Of a DNA stretch of 64,000 nt, positions 35,937 to 44,834 are shown piece by piece. A program made the position numbers and the translations under genes. Under the pieces are notes generated by a model, which had not been told where the DNA came from, ran no database searches, and worked only from the letters and a program-made list of their open reading frames with translations. This stretch comes from Candidatus Bathyarchaeota archaeon (GTDB taxonomy: Archaea; Thermoproteota; Bathyarchaeia; Bathyarchaeales; Bathycorpusculaceae), in assembly GCA_026014585.1 (NCBI GenBank), contig JAOZIA010000005.1, positions 124,001-188,000 on the forward strand, read 5' to 3'. The number at the start of each line of letters is the position of its first letter. Position 1 is the stretch's first letter.

Positions 35937-36938
35937 CTACACCACCGCTAATAAGGGGTAAACCCAAACTGCTAAAGCCACAGTCAATATCAAAGAGATA
36001 ATTGCAAGTGGCAGGATAATTTTCCAGTTAGCTGAAACCACTTGATCAATGCGGAAGCGTGCAAACAATACCGTGATATACTCGGTAATGACGACCACTA
36101 TAAGCAGTTTTAGCACAAACCAGAGGCTGTACCAGAATGCAGGCAATCCAAAGAACACTGGACCATTGGAACCGCCAAGGAATAACACAACCACCAAGGC
36201 TGAGCCAAACACGACTTGTACATCGCGTGTCAAGTGAAGGAATGCAAGTTTTGCACCTGTAAACTCTGTTTCTAATCCGCCGACCAGTTCGCTTTCTGCG
36301 TCTGGAACATCGAAGGGGTCTTTTTCAAGTTCCGCCTGCAAAGTGATTATGAATAATATGAAGGCTAAGGGAGCAAGAATTATGAATGGAATAACCGCTT
36401 GGCTATTAACAATCTCAAAGACACTTAGACTTCCTGCCAAAAAGGCTGGAGATAACGCAAGTATGAACAGTGGGATATCATAGCCCATGAATTGAGTGAG
36501 CACTCTTGCTGAGCTAATTGTACCATAGGGATTTGCAGAGGCCCAGCCTGAAAGGAACATCAAAAAGTTTGCTATAGTTGCAAACGCTAAGATAACAACT
36601 AAATCACCTGTAAAGCCGGCGCCTAGAACGCTTGAGCCATCAATTGGCAAAAAGCACATCGCAAACATCATAACAGCAAATGCCGCTAAGGGTGAGAATT
36701 TGAACAGGAATTTTTTGGCGTCACGTGGTTCAATGTCTTCTTTAGTTAGCAGTTTGATAAAGTCTGCCAATGGCTGGAAAAGCCCTGCTGGACCTGCAAC
36801 TAGGGGACCGACACGGTTTTGCATGCGTGCTTCAAGTTTTCTTTCTATCCAGTCACAGAAGAGGGTTAAGAATAGTATAAATGTGAAGCCTGGGAATACC
36901 AGTATTCTAAAGATTAATTCTATGTCAATCATTGTCAT
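35937..36938 (-). CDS. NuoH/HycD-like membrane subunit
   Basis: 333 residues, eight helices. CDWIERKLEARMQNRVGPLVAGPAGLFQPLADFIKLLTKEDI is the canonical cytoplasmic loop, and FDVPDAESELVGGLETEFTGAKLAFLHLTRDVQV the second. The Glu-rich loops form the quinone cavity in complex I and the ion path in hydrogenases. It docks the catalytic module to the membrane. Confidence 0.95.
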   Translation of the reverse strand: MTMIDIELIFRILVFPGFTFILFLTLFCDWIERKLEARMQNRVGPLVAGPAGLFQPLADFIKLLTKEDIEPRDAKKFLFKFSPLAAFAVMMFAMCFLPIDGSSVLGAGFTGDLVVILAFATIANFLMFLSGWASANPYGTISSARVLTQFMGYDIPLFILALSPAFLAGSLSVFEIVNSQAVIPFIILAPLAFILFIITLQAELEKDPFDVPDAESELVGGLETEFTGAKLAFLHLTRDVQVVFGSALVVVLFLGGSNGPVFFGLPAFWYSLWFVLKLLIVVVITEYITVLFARFRIDQVVSANWKIILPLAIISLILTVALAVWVYPLLAVV

Positions 36939-36939
36939 A

Positions 36940-38505
36940 TCACCTGTCTGTGCATGAGAAACATGGATCTAAGCTAACAAAGTTCGGTGGCACGTCAGCT
37001 ATGTTCTCACCGATTGCTGATTTAAGGAATGCTGGAATGTTAGCAAATGTTGGAGTGCGGATTTTTACGCGGTCGGGAATAGCAGTACCATTGCCTCTAA
37101 CGTAATAGAATAATTCGCCTCTTGGGGCTTCAATACGGTTTACAGCTTCACCCACAGGCACATTTCTTGGTGCGTCAAGTCTGAAGGGTCCTTTAGGCAT
37201 GTTATCAAGGCAGTACTCTATGATGTTTATGCTTTCTTCAACTTCGTCAAGACGCACGTTCATTCTTGCCCATGTATCGCAGGTATCATAGACGATTTCT
37301 TTGAATGGAATTTCACCGTACACTTCGTATGGCTCGTCTTTGCGGACGTCAATATCATAGTTTGAACCACGCGCTACTGGACCAACGGTAGCCAGATTTA
37401 TAGCATCTTCACGGCTAAGTATGCCCACTTTAGCCATTCTTGCTCGTAGTGTTGGCTCATCACCGTAAAGTTTACGGTAAAAGGGCATTTTACCGCGGAA
37501 ATCTTCCAAGACAGTTCTGATTTTGGGAACATCACTGTCTCTTATGTCACGTCGTACACCGCCAACAACCATCAGTGAGGAGTAAACACGGTTTCCACTG
37601 GTTAATTCAATCAAATCCATGATTGGTTCGCGGTCTCTCCAGAAGTACTGGAATAAGGTTTCGTAGCCGATTTCGAGGCAGGCGTGACCTAAAGTTAGAA
37701 GGTGACTGTGAAGTCTGTTAAGTTCCAACGCGATAACTCGCAGGTATTGGGCTCTTTTTGGAACTTCAAATTGTAGAATTTTTTCTACTGTTTCAACAAA
37801 GGCGCAAGCGTGGCATGCATTGCAGATTCCGCAGACGCGTTCTACAAGGTAAACGTCCTGCAGGTAAGTGCGTGATTCTGCTGCTTTTTCGATGCCTCTG
37901 TGCACATAGCCGATGCGGGGTTCAACTTTTGTTACTTTTTCGCCTTCCACCAAAATGTCGAATTTTTCTGGTTCTAGCAGTGCGGGGTGTTGTGGTCCGA
38001 TGATGATTTTTACGATTTTGCTGTCTGTTGGTGGTTTTTCTGGTGGAGAAGGTCTGAGTTTAACGTCGCTTACGTTGAAATCTTTACGTAGTGGATACAT
38101 ACCTTCAGGCCACTGGTCGGATAGGATAAAGTGTCCTGTAAGTTCATTTCCCTTGAAAACTACACCGAATAGGTCTGAGACTTCCAGTTCATGGAAAGCT
38201 GCACCAGGGTGAAGGTCAACTAAAGATTGAATTTGTGGGGTAGCTTTTGGAACATGCGATTTTATTGTTAAGAAATCGTTTGTGGCATGCACGTGGTAGT
38301 ATATACCAAGTTTTTCGCCAAGGTCCATGCCTGTTATGGAGGTTATGCCGACTTTTTCATCTACGTCCATCATTGCTTGGAAAACATCACGGTGCAAGCC
38401 GTTGTCTGCCACCACTGCGGCGGTTCCAAGTTGTCCCGGATAAATCTGGACTTTTCCATCAAGTTTAGATTCGATTGCTTTTACTGTGTCTATTTTATTT
38501 GGCAT
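36940..38505 (-). CDS. [NiFe]-hydrogenase large subunit fused to NuoC (NuoCD-type)
   Basis: 521 residues. Residues 1-~145 are a NuoC domain (FHELEVSDLFGVVFKG at 104-119). From ~165 is the NuoD/HycE fold. Both metal motifs are intact: CGICNACH at 225-232 and DPCFSCTDR at 513-521, giving Cys225, Cys228, Cys515 and Cys518 and His232. True complex I and Fpo NuoD proteins lack these Cys. The protein ends exactly after the CTDR at which the HycI-type protease would cut, so no C-terminal extension needs removal. It is therefore a catalytic group 4 hydrogenase subunit; direction of catalysis is inference. Confidence 0.95.
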   Translation of the reverse strand: MPNKIDTVKAIESKLDGKVQIYPGQLGTAAVVADNGLHRDVFQAMMDVDEKVGITSITGMDLGEKLGIYYHVHATNDFLTIKSHVPKATPQIQSLVDLHPGAAFHELEVSDLFGVVFKGNELTGHFILSDQWPEGMYPLRKDFNVSDVKLRPSPPEKPPTDSKIVKIIIGPQHPALLEPEKFDILVEGEKVTKVEPRIGYVHRGIEKAAESRTYLQDVYLVERVCGICNACHACAFVETVEKILQFEVPKRAQYLRVIALELNRLHSHLLTLGHACLEIGYETLFQYFWRDREPIMDLIELTSGNRVYSSLMVVGGVRRDIRDSDVPKIRTVLEDFRGKMPFYRKLYGDEPTLRARMAKVGILSREDAINLATVGPVARGSNYDIDVRKDEPYEVYGEIPFKEIVYDTCDTWARMNVRLDEVEESINIIEYCLDNMPKGPFRLDAPRNVPVGEAVNRIEAPRGELFYYVRGNGTAIPDRVKIRTPTFANIPAFLKSAIGENIADVPPNFVSLDPCFSCTDR

Positions 38506-38964
38506 TTACTTTTTTGCCTCCTCTTTTGATTTTTTCTGTTTGGGCGGATTTAGTGCGTTAAGCAACTTCACTACTCCATCTAAGATTGCTTCTGGACGCG
38601 GTGGGCATCCAGGAATGTAGGCTGTAACTGGAATAACCTTGTCTACTCCGCCGGCAACATTGTAGCAACCCGAAAAAACGCCACCGCTACATGCACATGC
38701 ACCAATGGCTACTACGAATTTAGGCTGTGGCATCTGATCGTAAACTCGTTTAAGCCGTTCTGCACATTGCTGGGTTACTCCTCCGGTTACTAGGAGCACG
38801 TCGGCGTGGCGTGGTGAGGGTTCAAGTTTTACTCCGAAGCGTTCAACATCATATTTAGGCGTTAGCAGGGCAACGATTTCTATGTCGCAACCGTTGCAGG
38901 CACCGCTGTTGAAGTGAAGTACCCATGGTGATTTTACGCGTGCCCAAGTTAATGTTCCTGGCAT
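38506..38964 (-). CDS. Hydrogenase small subunit (NuoB/HycG-like)
   Basis: 152 residues. Binds the single proximal [4Fe-4S] cluster. Ligands are in CNGCDIE (C23, C26), GACACSGG (C90) and PGCPPRPE (C120). Complex I NuoB instead has tandem CC at the first position; CNGC is the hydrogenase pattern, which agrees with the large subunit. The C-terminus is a short Lys-rich tail. One base from the large-subunit gene; its first base overlaps the stop of nuoA. Confidence 0.95.
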   Translation of the reverse strand: MPGTLTWARVKSPWVLHFNSGACNGCDIEIVALLTPKYDVERFGVKLEPSPRHADVLLVTGGVTQQCAERLKRVYDQMPQPKFVVAIGACACSGGVFSGCYNVAGGVDKVIPVTAYIPGCPPRPEAILDGVVKLLNALNPPKQKKSKEEAKK

Positions 38965-39293
38965 TAGTCTTTTCCTCCTTCCACTAAAACTACTCCTGCG
39001 GCAAGCAGTATACCAAGGTATAAGATGAGAAGAATCGGATTAACTGCAGCAATTGCAAATGAGGCGAATGCGAGGACTAATACGGCTGAGTCAAAAATTA
39101 CAAAGTAAATCAGGTACTTGTAGAGTGATACGTTGATTTTTAGTCCCAAGAAATTAGCGTCTTCGCCGCAAGCATAGGATGCTTGAGCGTTTTCGCTGAT
39201 GGTTGTTTTTGGTGCTGCTCTTCTTCCTAAGGAATAAATTGCCACGGTGGACATGAAAATTAAGATGAAAGCTACTAACATTTCCTCAAGCAT
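38964..39293 (-). CDS. NuoA-like membrane subunit
   Basis: 109 residues, three helices. NAQASYACGEDANFLG matches the NuoA loop, and YFVIFDSAVLVLAFA the following helix with its Asp. NuoA is missing from most energy-converting hydrogenases but present in complex I and Fpo, so its place as the first gene of this hydrogenase operon is notable. Confidence 0.9.
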   Translation of the reverse strand: MLEEMLVAFILIFMSTVAIYSLGRRAAPKTTISENAQASYACGEDANFLGLKINVSLYKYLIYFVIFDSAVLVLAFASFAIAAVNPILLILYLGILLAAGVVLVEGGKD

Positions 39294-39519
39294 GTAGAGA
39301 CCCTCTCCCCTGAACTTTAACCATTAAGGCGCCCTCAAAGCCTTGTCTGGAATGATTCATAATGACGGATTGCTTTCTCTTGAAAATATTTAAGAGTATT
39401 GCCACAGAGTCCGCCCAAACGTATGCTTTGAAAGTATTATCGAGGATGCTAACTGGCATCACCCAGCCTCTAAAAGCAGGGTTAATTATAGTTTTTTCTA
39501 ACTTGCCATTTTCCCCCAT
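39286..39519 (-). CDS. Possible small protein ahead of nuoA
   Basis: A 77-codon frame overlapping nuoA by eight bases, which would couple the two. Composition is moderately protein-like (PAFRGWVMPVSILDNTFKAYV, NIFKRKQSVIMNHSRQGF), with no cysteines or membrane span. Not recognised. It could equally be an unread leader of the operon. Nothing else occupies 39520-39718. Confidence 0.3.
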   Translation of the reverse strand: MGENGKLEKTIINPAFRGWVMPVSILDNTFKAYVWADSVAILLNIFKRKQSVIMNHSRQGFEGALMVKVQGRGSLHA

Positions 39520-39718
39520 AATACCCCAAACTCAAGCACACAGAATAATGCAACACACATTTAAGGATTAACCAAAAAATATTGAAAAATTGCCTTAAAA
39601 TTAAACGAAAAAACTGCCTTAACTTGAAAAAATCCGCATTCTTACCCATGTAAGCTTGCTTTTTGTCCAAGAGGTCTGCGGGCAACATTTAAATTTCCAG
39701 TTTGCTGCTAGACTGGTA

Positions 39719-40045
39719 GTGATTAAATTGGCTTATTGCACTAAATGTGGAGAAAAACTGCCCGATGACGCATATTTCTGCGCTAAATGTGGCGTTAAAA
39801 CCCAAAAAGGCGTAGAAGCAAATGTTCCAACACCAGCAGATGAACTGCGGGAGGCATTCACACGGGTGGGTGTTGAAATGGAAAAAGCTTTTCTTGTTGT
39901 CGCCAAAGAAGCACATAACGCTTTCCAGAAAGCAAAAGAAAACGTGCAAAAATCACAACAGCCAATTCAATGTGTAAGCTGCCAAGCCAGCATACCTCCA
40001 AACTCAGTTTACTGTTCTAAATGTGGCGCTAAACAAGGAGAATAA
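39719..40045 (+). CDS. Double zinc-ribbon protein
   Basis: 108 residues from GTG 39719; upstream residues of the open frame look non-coding, and catttaaatttc (about 39687-39698) is a plausible TATA element. First ribbon CTKCGEKL...FCAKCG, last ribbon CVSCQASIPPNSVYCSKCG, both C-x2-C/C-x2-C. Between them lies a ~60-residue amphipathic helix (LREAFTRVGVEMEKAFLVV...). Function unknown; adaptor-like. Confidence 0.75.
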   Translation: MIKLAYCTKCGEKLPDDAYFCAKCGVKTQKGVEANVPTPADELREAFTRVGVEMEKAFLVVAKEAHNAFQKAKENVQKSQQPIQCVSCQASIPPNSVYCSKCGAKQGE

Positions 40046-40216
40046 ATCTAAAAAACAAACAGGACCCAAATTTCTTTTGGCTACTAACCGGAACTGGGTT
40101 TAAAGATGCTTTTGGCAGGCTTTTTTGTTACAATTTTGCCACTTGCCGGTTTCAGCAATCAGTACAAAACCTCAAATAATGCCCAGATTCAAAAAAACAG
40201 GATAACAATCATTCCA

Positions 40217-40849
40217 TCATAATTTAGACACCCCATAAGTTGTTTTGATTGAGCCCCAAATTAAAAATAAATGGCAGAAAAAAATAACACCAAATATTAG
40301 GTAATAAACGAGACCATTTTGCCCAAATACCCACACTGGCAAGAAATTAATTAAAATAAAAAGTGGGTAAATAGCGTAGAGTCCAAATAACAGAGGAACA
40401 ATAAGCAAAAGACTATTGTATCTACCATATTTTTGGATCACTAAACTTGAAAACATTAAAGAAAGACCCAAAAGAACCATAAAAAAGCCAACCCAAGGTA
40501 TGCTGAAAAATTTATTTTCGAAAGCAGCACTCATAAGGATTATCGGGAAAAGTAAACCGATAGTTGTTATGACAACAGATGATAATTGCAGGTAAGTCCT
40601 TTTCTTTTTAAAAAAAGAAAACAAGCCGATAAATCCGCCAATTGTGCAAATTAAAAATTTTAGAGAAGCTTCGTAAAAACTAAATTGAAACTCTGGATAA
40701 ACAATTTCTGTATGAATCTGTGTAAAGGAAGTAACATTAATTACGGTGTAAGCCAGAGGAGGTATAAATGCAGTTAAACAACCAAAAAGTATAACAAAAA
40801 TTGAACCGCTTAAAAAAAGTGTATCGAATTTATTTTTTATTTGTTGCAT
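40217..40849 (-). CDS. Membrane protein of unknown function
   Basis: 210 residues with six hydrophobic helices and few charged residues in the loops. One extracellular loop is rich in Phe/Tyr (HTEIVYPEFQFSFYEASLKF). No family signature recognised. AT-rich intergenic DNA on both sides; monocistronic. Confidence 0.6.
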   Translation of the reverse strand: MQQIKNKFDTLFLSGSIFVILFGCLTAFIPPLAYTVINVTSFTQIHTEIVYPEFQFSFYEASLKFLICTIGGFIGLFSFFKKKRTYLQLSSVVITTIGLLFPIILMSAAFENKFFSIPWVGFFMVLLGLSLMFSSLVIQKYGRYNSLLLIVPLLFGLYAIYPLFILINFLPVWVFGQNGLVYYLIFGVIFFCHLFLIWGSIKTTYGVSKL

Positions 40850-40968
40850 GGATTTGGTAAGTGAGTTGAAAATTTAAAATCTTTCACAATAGAATATATA
40901 TCAACTATTTCCACGATTCAAGTGATGTTAAATACAGGGTAATTATGTAAAGAATGGAGGTATAAGTT

Positions 40969-41205
40969 ATGCGTATTGGTGTATGTGGAATAGCTTGCGA
41001 GAAATGCCCAAAAATGCAGAAAGGAACTTGCCCAAATGGCACGGCAGGCTGTGTTCCCAGAGAGAACAAAATGTGCAAAATCTGCAATTGCGCATTCACA
41101 AAGGGTAGACGGTTCTGTTTTGAGTGTGAAGAGTTTCCATGCGAGCTCACTAATCATGGACCCATAAGTTATGGTTACTGCCAATACCTTGCAGGCAAAT
41201 TCTAA
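40969..41205 (+). CDS. DUF3795-type Cys-rich protein
   Basis: 78 residues with 12 cysteines. MRIGVCGIACEKCPK is the DUF3795 opening, followed by CKICNCAFTKGRRFCFECEEFPCE. Likely binds zinc or an iron-sulfur centre; role unknown. The AUG follows a GGAGGT stretch at 40955-40960. The ABC exporter genes follow 37 bases downstream on the same strand. Confidence 0.8.
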   Translation: MRIGVCGIACEKCPKMQKGTCPNGTAGCVPRENKMCKICNCAFTKGRRFCFECEEFPCELTNHGPISYGYCQYLAGKF

Positions 41206-41242
41206 AAAGCATAAAAATAATTATTTTTACAGTTGACCAAGC

Positions 41243-42169
41243 ATGAGTGCACCACAGGTTCTGATTACAGCAGAAAAACTAACCAAAAAATATGATGACT
41301 TCTTAGCAGTTGACCACATAGATTTTGAAATCTACAAAGGCGAATGCATAGGCTTTTTGGGACCAAATGGTGCAGGAAAAACCACGATAGTGCGAATGAT
41401 GTACTGCTTTCTCTCGCCCACATCTGGCAAATTAACCATGGCGGGACTGGATGTTAACACGCAAAGCAGGGAAATAAAATGCATCATTGGTGTAGCTCCG
41501 CAAGAGGATAACTTGGACCCTGATTTTTCAGTAATACAAAACCTGATTGTTTACGCCCGATACTTTGACATACCAAAAGAAGAAGCAAAAAAACGGGCAG
41601 AAGAACAACTAAAATTTTTTCAACTACAAGAAAAAATGCAGGTGCCCATAATGGCGCTTTCTACAGGTATGAAACGTCGCCTAATAATTGCACGAGCGCT
41701 TATCAATCACCCGCAGATTCTGCTTTTAGATGAACCCACAACGGGGCTTGACCCGCAGGCGCGGCATCTGGTTTGGGATAAAATCCGCCACTTAAAAAAA
41801 CAGGGCGTCACAATAATTTTAACTACCCATTACATGGATGAAGCCCAAGTACTATGCGACCGCATCTTAGTAGTCGATAAAGGCAGAATCATTGAAGAAG
41901 GCACCCCAGCGGGTTTAATCAAAAAGTTTGTCGGGCAAGAAGTTCTCGAAGTGGATTATGACGAGAAAAACGAGAAAGAACTCAAAAAAACCTTCCCAAA
42001 CATGCACCTTGAACGACTCGGAGACCGCATACAAATCTTCACAGACCAGCCCCGGGGAGTCTTTGAAAACTTTCTCAAAAAGCACCCGATGCAAAACGTA
42101 ACGATCCGCAACGCAAACTTGGAAGATGTTTTTCTTAAATTAACTGGCAGAGGCTTGAGGGGAGAATGA
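41243..42169 (+). CDS. ABC exporter ATP-binding protein (DrrA type)
   Basis: 308 residues. Walker A GPNGAGKTT near 39-47, ABC signature LSTGMKRRLIIARAL, Walker B LLLDEPTTGLD, H-loop TTHYMDEA. The C-terminal ~80 residues form the DrrA-type extension. It overlaps the permease gene by four bases (ATGA), so the two form one exporter. Substrate unknown; homologues export lipids, drugs or sugars. Confidence 0.93.
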   Translation: MSAPQVLITAEKLTKKYDDFLAVDHIDFEIYKGECIGFLGPNGAGKTTIVRMMYCFLSPTSGKLTMAGLDVNTQSREIKCIIGVAPQEDNLDPDFSVIQNLIVYARYFDIPKEEAKKRAEEQLKFFQLQEKMQVPIMALSTGMKRRLIIARALINHPQILLLDEPTTGLDPQARHLVWDKIRHLKKQGVTIILTTHYMDEAQVLCDRILVVDKGRIIEEGTPAGLIKKFVGQEVLEVDYDEKNEKELKKTFPNMHLERLGDRIQIFTDQPRGVFENFLKKHPMQNVTIRNANLEDVFLKLTGRGLRGE

Positions 42170-42981
42170 GCAAACCAGCAGCATTCACGATTCCTAAACT
42201 GACGTATCGTGTGTGGAAGGTTTGGCGCAGAAACATAGATGTTTTTCTCAAAACCATAAAAGTCAACTTTTTGCCCAGCCTTTTTGAACCCATAATTTAC
42301 CTTATAGCATTCGGGTTTGGTCTTGGTGGCTTCATCCCCCAAATCAATGGGCAACCCTACATCAACTTTCTTGCACCTGCCCTTGTCGCAATCGCTATCA
42401 TGAATGGCAGCTTTTTTGAGTGTACTTTTGCCTCGTTTGTGCGCATGTATTTTCAGAAAACCTTTGATGCTATTGTGGCAACGCCTGTTAGTCTTGAGGA
42501 AGTTGTGGCAGGTGAGCTGCTTTGGGGTGCAACAAGAGCCACAATTAATGCAACAATTGTACTGGCGGTTATTGCAGCGTTTGGGTTAGTGACCAGCCCA
42601 CTGTTTTTGCTGGTTCCCGTGGTCGCGTTTGTTGGTGGGTTAATGTTCTCAGCTATCGCCATGTGCTTTACAGCAATTGCGCCAAATATTGACTTCTTCA
42701 ATTATCCCTCGTTCTTGTTTCTTACACCCATGACCTTTATCAGCGGCACATTCTTCCCCCTCACAGCCCTACCAATTGCAGCACAAGCAGGAGCCATCGC
42801 AATTTTACCCTTGAACCAACTGGTTAACATTTCCCGAGGCTTAATCAATGGTGGAGTTGAACCGATTTTGGGTTTAAACCCGCAACTTATAGTGCTAATT
42901 AGTGTGTGTTGGGTTGCGGTGGCAACCGTGTTCTTTTTCATCTTAAGCATTAACTTGATGAAGCGGCGACTGCGAAACTAA
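42166..42981 (+). CDS. ABC-2 type permease
   Basis: 271 residues, six helices, with the ABC-2 signature NYPSFLFLTPMTFISGTFFPLTALP before the last pair. Partner of the ATPase at 41243 (ATGA overlap). Half-size, so a homodimer is expected. Confidence 0.92.
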   Translation: MSKPAAFTIPKLTYRVWKVWRRNIDVFLKTIKVNFLPSLFEPIIYLIAFGFGLGGFIPQINGQPYINFLAPALVAIAIMNGSFFECTFASFVRMYFQKTFDAIVATPVSLEEVVAGELLWGATRATINATIVLAVIAAFGLVTSPLFLLVPVVAFVGGLMFSAIAMCFTAIAPNIDFFNYPSFLFLTPMTFISGTFFPLTALPIAAQAGAIAILPLNQLVNISRGLINGGVEPILGLNPQLIVLISVCWVAVATVFFFILSINLMKRRLRN

Positions 42982-43042
42982 CCAAGTTTTATGAAGGTTT
43001 TTAACTGCAAACGCTAATGTAGCCAGTGAAGAGGACTCAAGT

Positions 43043-43717
43043 ATGCGGTTAGTTGTGCGAATAGGCGGCTCCGTCGTAGCTTCACCAGTAAACACAGAGC
43101 TCATGGCAAAATACGCCGAATTAATCAAAAAAGTCCACGCAGAAGGGCACGAAATCGTCGTGATATTGGGCGGCGGCGCGTTGGCACGTGAATTTATCGG
43201 CATAGCTAAAAACTTGGGCTTAGAAATGAACGCTCAGGATGAAGTTGCGATTTCCTGCTCAAGGCTGTATGCTCAGCTTTTCCTAAAAAAACTGGGCGAT
43301 GCGGGATGCAGCAAGGTTGCGGTGTCGCTGGATGAGGCGGCGGCGTGTTTGGCTGAGGGCAAAGTTGTGGTTATGGGAGGCTTAAAACCGGGACACACGA
43401 CGGACGCGGTTGCGGCTTTGGTTGCTGAGCGTATAGGTGCGGAGCTTGTGGTTAAGGGCACTGACCAAGAGGGCGTTTACGATAAAGACCCCCGAAAGCA
43501 TCCTGACGCGGTAAAACTTGATAAAATCCCAATTGACGAGTTAGGCAAAGTGTTTGAGGAAAACACGCACACAGCAGGCATTCACCAAATCATCGACACC
43601 AAAGCCATTGAAGTTTTAAAACGTAGCAATCTCAAACTGGTCGTAGTTAACGGTTTTGACCCAGAGAATATTCAGCGGGCAATAAAGGGCGAGGCAGTCG
43701 GCACAGTCATAAACTAA
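43043..43717 (+). CDS. pyrH: UMP kinase, archaeal type
   Basis: Phosphorylates UMP to UDP for pyrimidine nucleotides. 224 residues; amino-acid-kinase fold with the archaeal opening MRLVVRIGGSVVAS, the ILGGGALARE loop, GGLKPGHTTDAVAALVAE and the nucleotide-binding KGTDQEGVYDKDP. Length and motifs match archaeal PyrH. It is convergent with the UbiA gene nine bases away. Confidence 0.95.
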   Translation: MRLVVRIGGSVVASPVNTELMAKYAELIKKVHAEGHEIVVILGGGALAREFIGIAKNLGLEMNAQDEVAISCSRLYAQLFLKKLGDAGCSKVAVSLDEAAACLAEGKVVVMGGLKPGHTTDAVAALVAERIGAELVVKGTDQEGVYDKDPRKHPDAVKLDKIPIDELGKVFEENTHTAGIHQIIDTKAIEVLKRSNLKLVVVNGFDPENIQRAIKGEAVGTVIN

Positions 43718-43725
43718 ATTTTTGC

Positions 43726-44577
43726 TTATTTTATTACGCCAAAGATGTATGCCAGCAACCCAAACAAGAACAGGAACAGCACGATTTTTTTGATTTTCCG
43801 CGCTTTCTCCCGCGAGTGGTCAAGAAGCAGAATTACTGAACATGCAATCAGACCGATGTCTGTAACCAGCACAAATGGGATGAACCAGACGCCCACAATC
43901 CCCAAAACCCACGTCACCGGCGTCAAAGCCACTGCTGAGAGGTAAAACACAACTGCAACCACTGCTGCCGCGCGTTCCCCAAACCGCACCGCCAAGGTTT
44001 TCACGCCTTCTGCACGGTCACCTTTAGTGTCTACGATGCCTTTGGTTATTTCTCTGCCTGTGTTGGAGAGGAATGCCATGGACGCAAACAGCCAAACATT
44101 AAGCGGGACATAGTTGAGGCTGACAAAACTGCCGTAAATGAAAGGAATCGCAACACATGCGCTGACCAGAAAGTTGCCGGGTAACCCGCTTTTTTTGCCC
44201 ACTGTCAGGTAGGATGCTGTGAGTACCAGTGAGATGGCGGCTACTATCATGCATGCGATGCTGACTTTGAAGGCAAAAACAAACCCTACAACAATCAGAA
44301 CCACCATAAACGCCAATGCCTCGTTAGGCTTTATCAAGCCGCTGGGAATTGGGCGTTGGGGCTCGTTGATTAGGTCGATTTTTCGGTCATAGTAATCGTT
44401 AATGACCATGGCGGCAGCGCAAAACGTGAATCCAGTTATGAACCCGAAAATTACACTAAGCCAGTTTAAGCAGGTGAATTGTCCTGTGGCAAGAACCGCG
44501 CCCACCAGCACGGCGAACCCCATCATTATGCAGTTGATTGGACGCATAAGTTGAATGAAGCCGCCGAGTTTGCTCAT
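43726..44577 (-). CDS. UbiA-family prenyltransferase, probable DGGGP synthase
   Basis: 283 residues, nine helices. Attaches the second geranylgeranyl chain to geranylgeranylglyceryl phosphate in ether-lipid synthesis. The first Asp motif is NDYYDRKIDLINEPQRPIPSG and the second DTKGDRAEGVKTL, both UbiA signatures that bind the prenyl diphosphate through magnesium. A UbiA of other substrate (for example quinone-type) cannot be ruled out, but the archaeal context and the geranylgeranyl reductase at 48857 favour this. Confidence 0.85.
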   Translation of the reverse strand: MSKLGGFIQLMRPINCIMMGFAVLVGAVLATGQFTCLNWLSVIFGFITGFTFCAAAMVINDYYDRKIDLINEPQRPIPSGLIKPNEALAFMVVLIVVGFVFAFKVSIACMIVAAISLVLTASYLTVGKKSGLPGNFLVSACVAIPFIYGSFVSLNYVPLNVWLFASMAFLSNTGREITKGIVDTKGDRAEGVKTLAVRFGERAAAVVAVVFYLSAVALTPVTWVLGIVGVWFIPFVLVTDIGLIACSVILLLDHSREKARKIKKIVLFLFLFGLLAYIFGVIK

Positions 44578-44690
44578 GATTGTTCCTGCCGTTGCTGTCC
44601 ATATTGGGTGAGGTTGCCTATAAAAATTGCAGCCACATCCGGCCTTTGATGATGATTTTTTAACATTTAATTGGTTAAAAACACGATTAG

Positions 44691-44803
44691 TGACTCTCCC
44701 CTCTATAGGTTCTGCAATGAATTTCTAATAGGAACCAAATAGAGCCTTGACCTCTTCCTATCATTTCTGCATACCTTGACTAATAGGCTCCAAATAGAAA
44801 GTC
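44691..44803 (-). repeat. Dispersed repeat copy C (two units)
   Basis: On the minus strand two units, with 18-mers at 44780-44797 and 44725-44742 (55 bases apart), each followed by the spacer and TGCAGAA. Spacer sequences match copy B unit for unit (TCAAGGTA/TCAAAGTA, AAATTCAT/AAATACAA). It sits between the UbiA gene start and the 3' end of the LolD-like gene. Confidence 0.75.
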
Positions 44804-44834
44804 ACCAACAAAAGAAAAAAAGGAAAAATTTTGG

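Noticed and set aside
36940-38505. Plain complex I (NuoCD, NADH or F420H2 dehydrogenase) annotation
   Set aside because: All four [NiFe] cysteines and the CNGC of the small subunit are present, which complex I and Fpo lack.
39482-39688. 68-codon minus-strand frame upstream of the hydrogenase operon
   Set aside because: Phe/Arg/Leu-rich random composition without start context.
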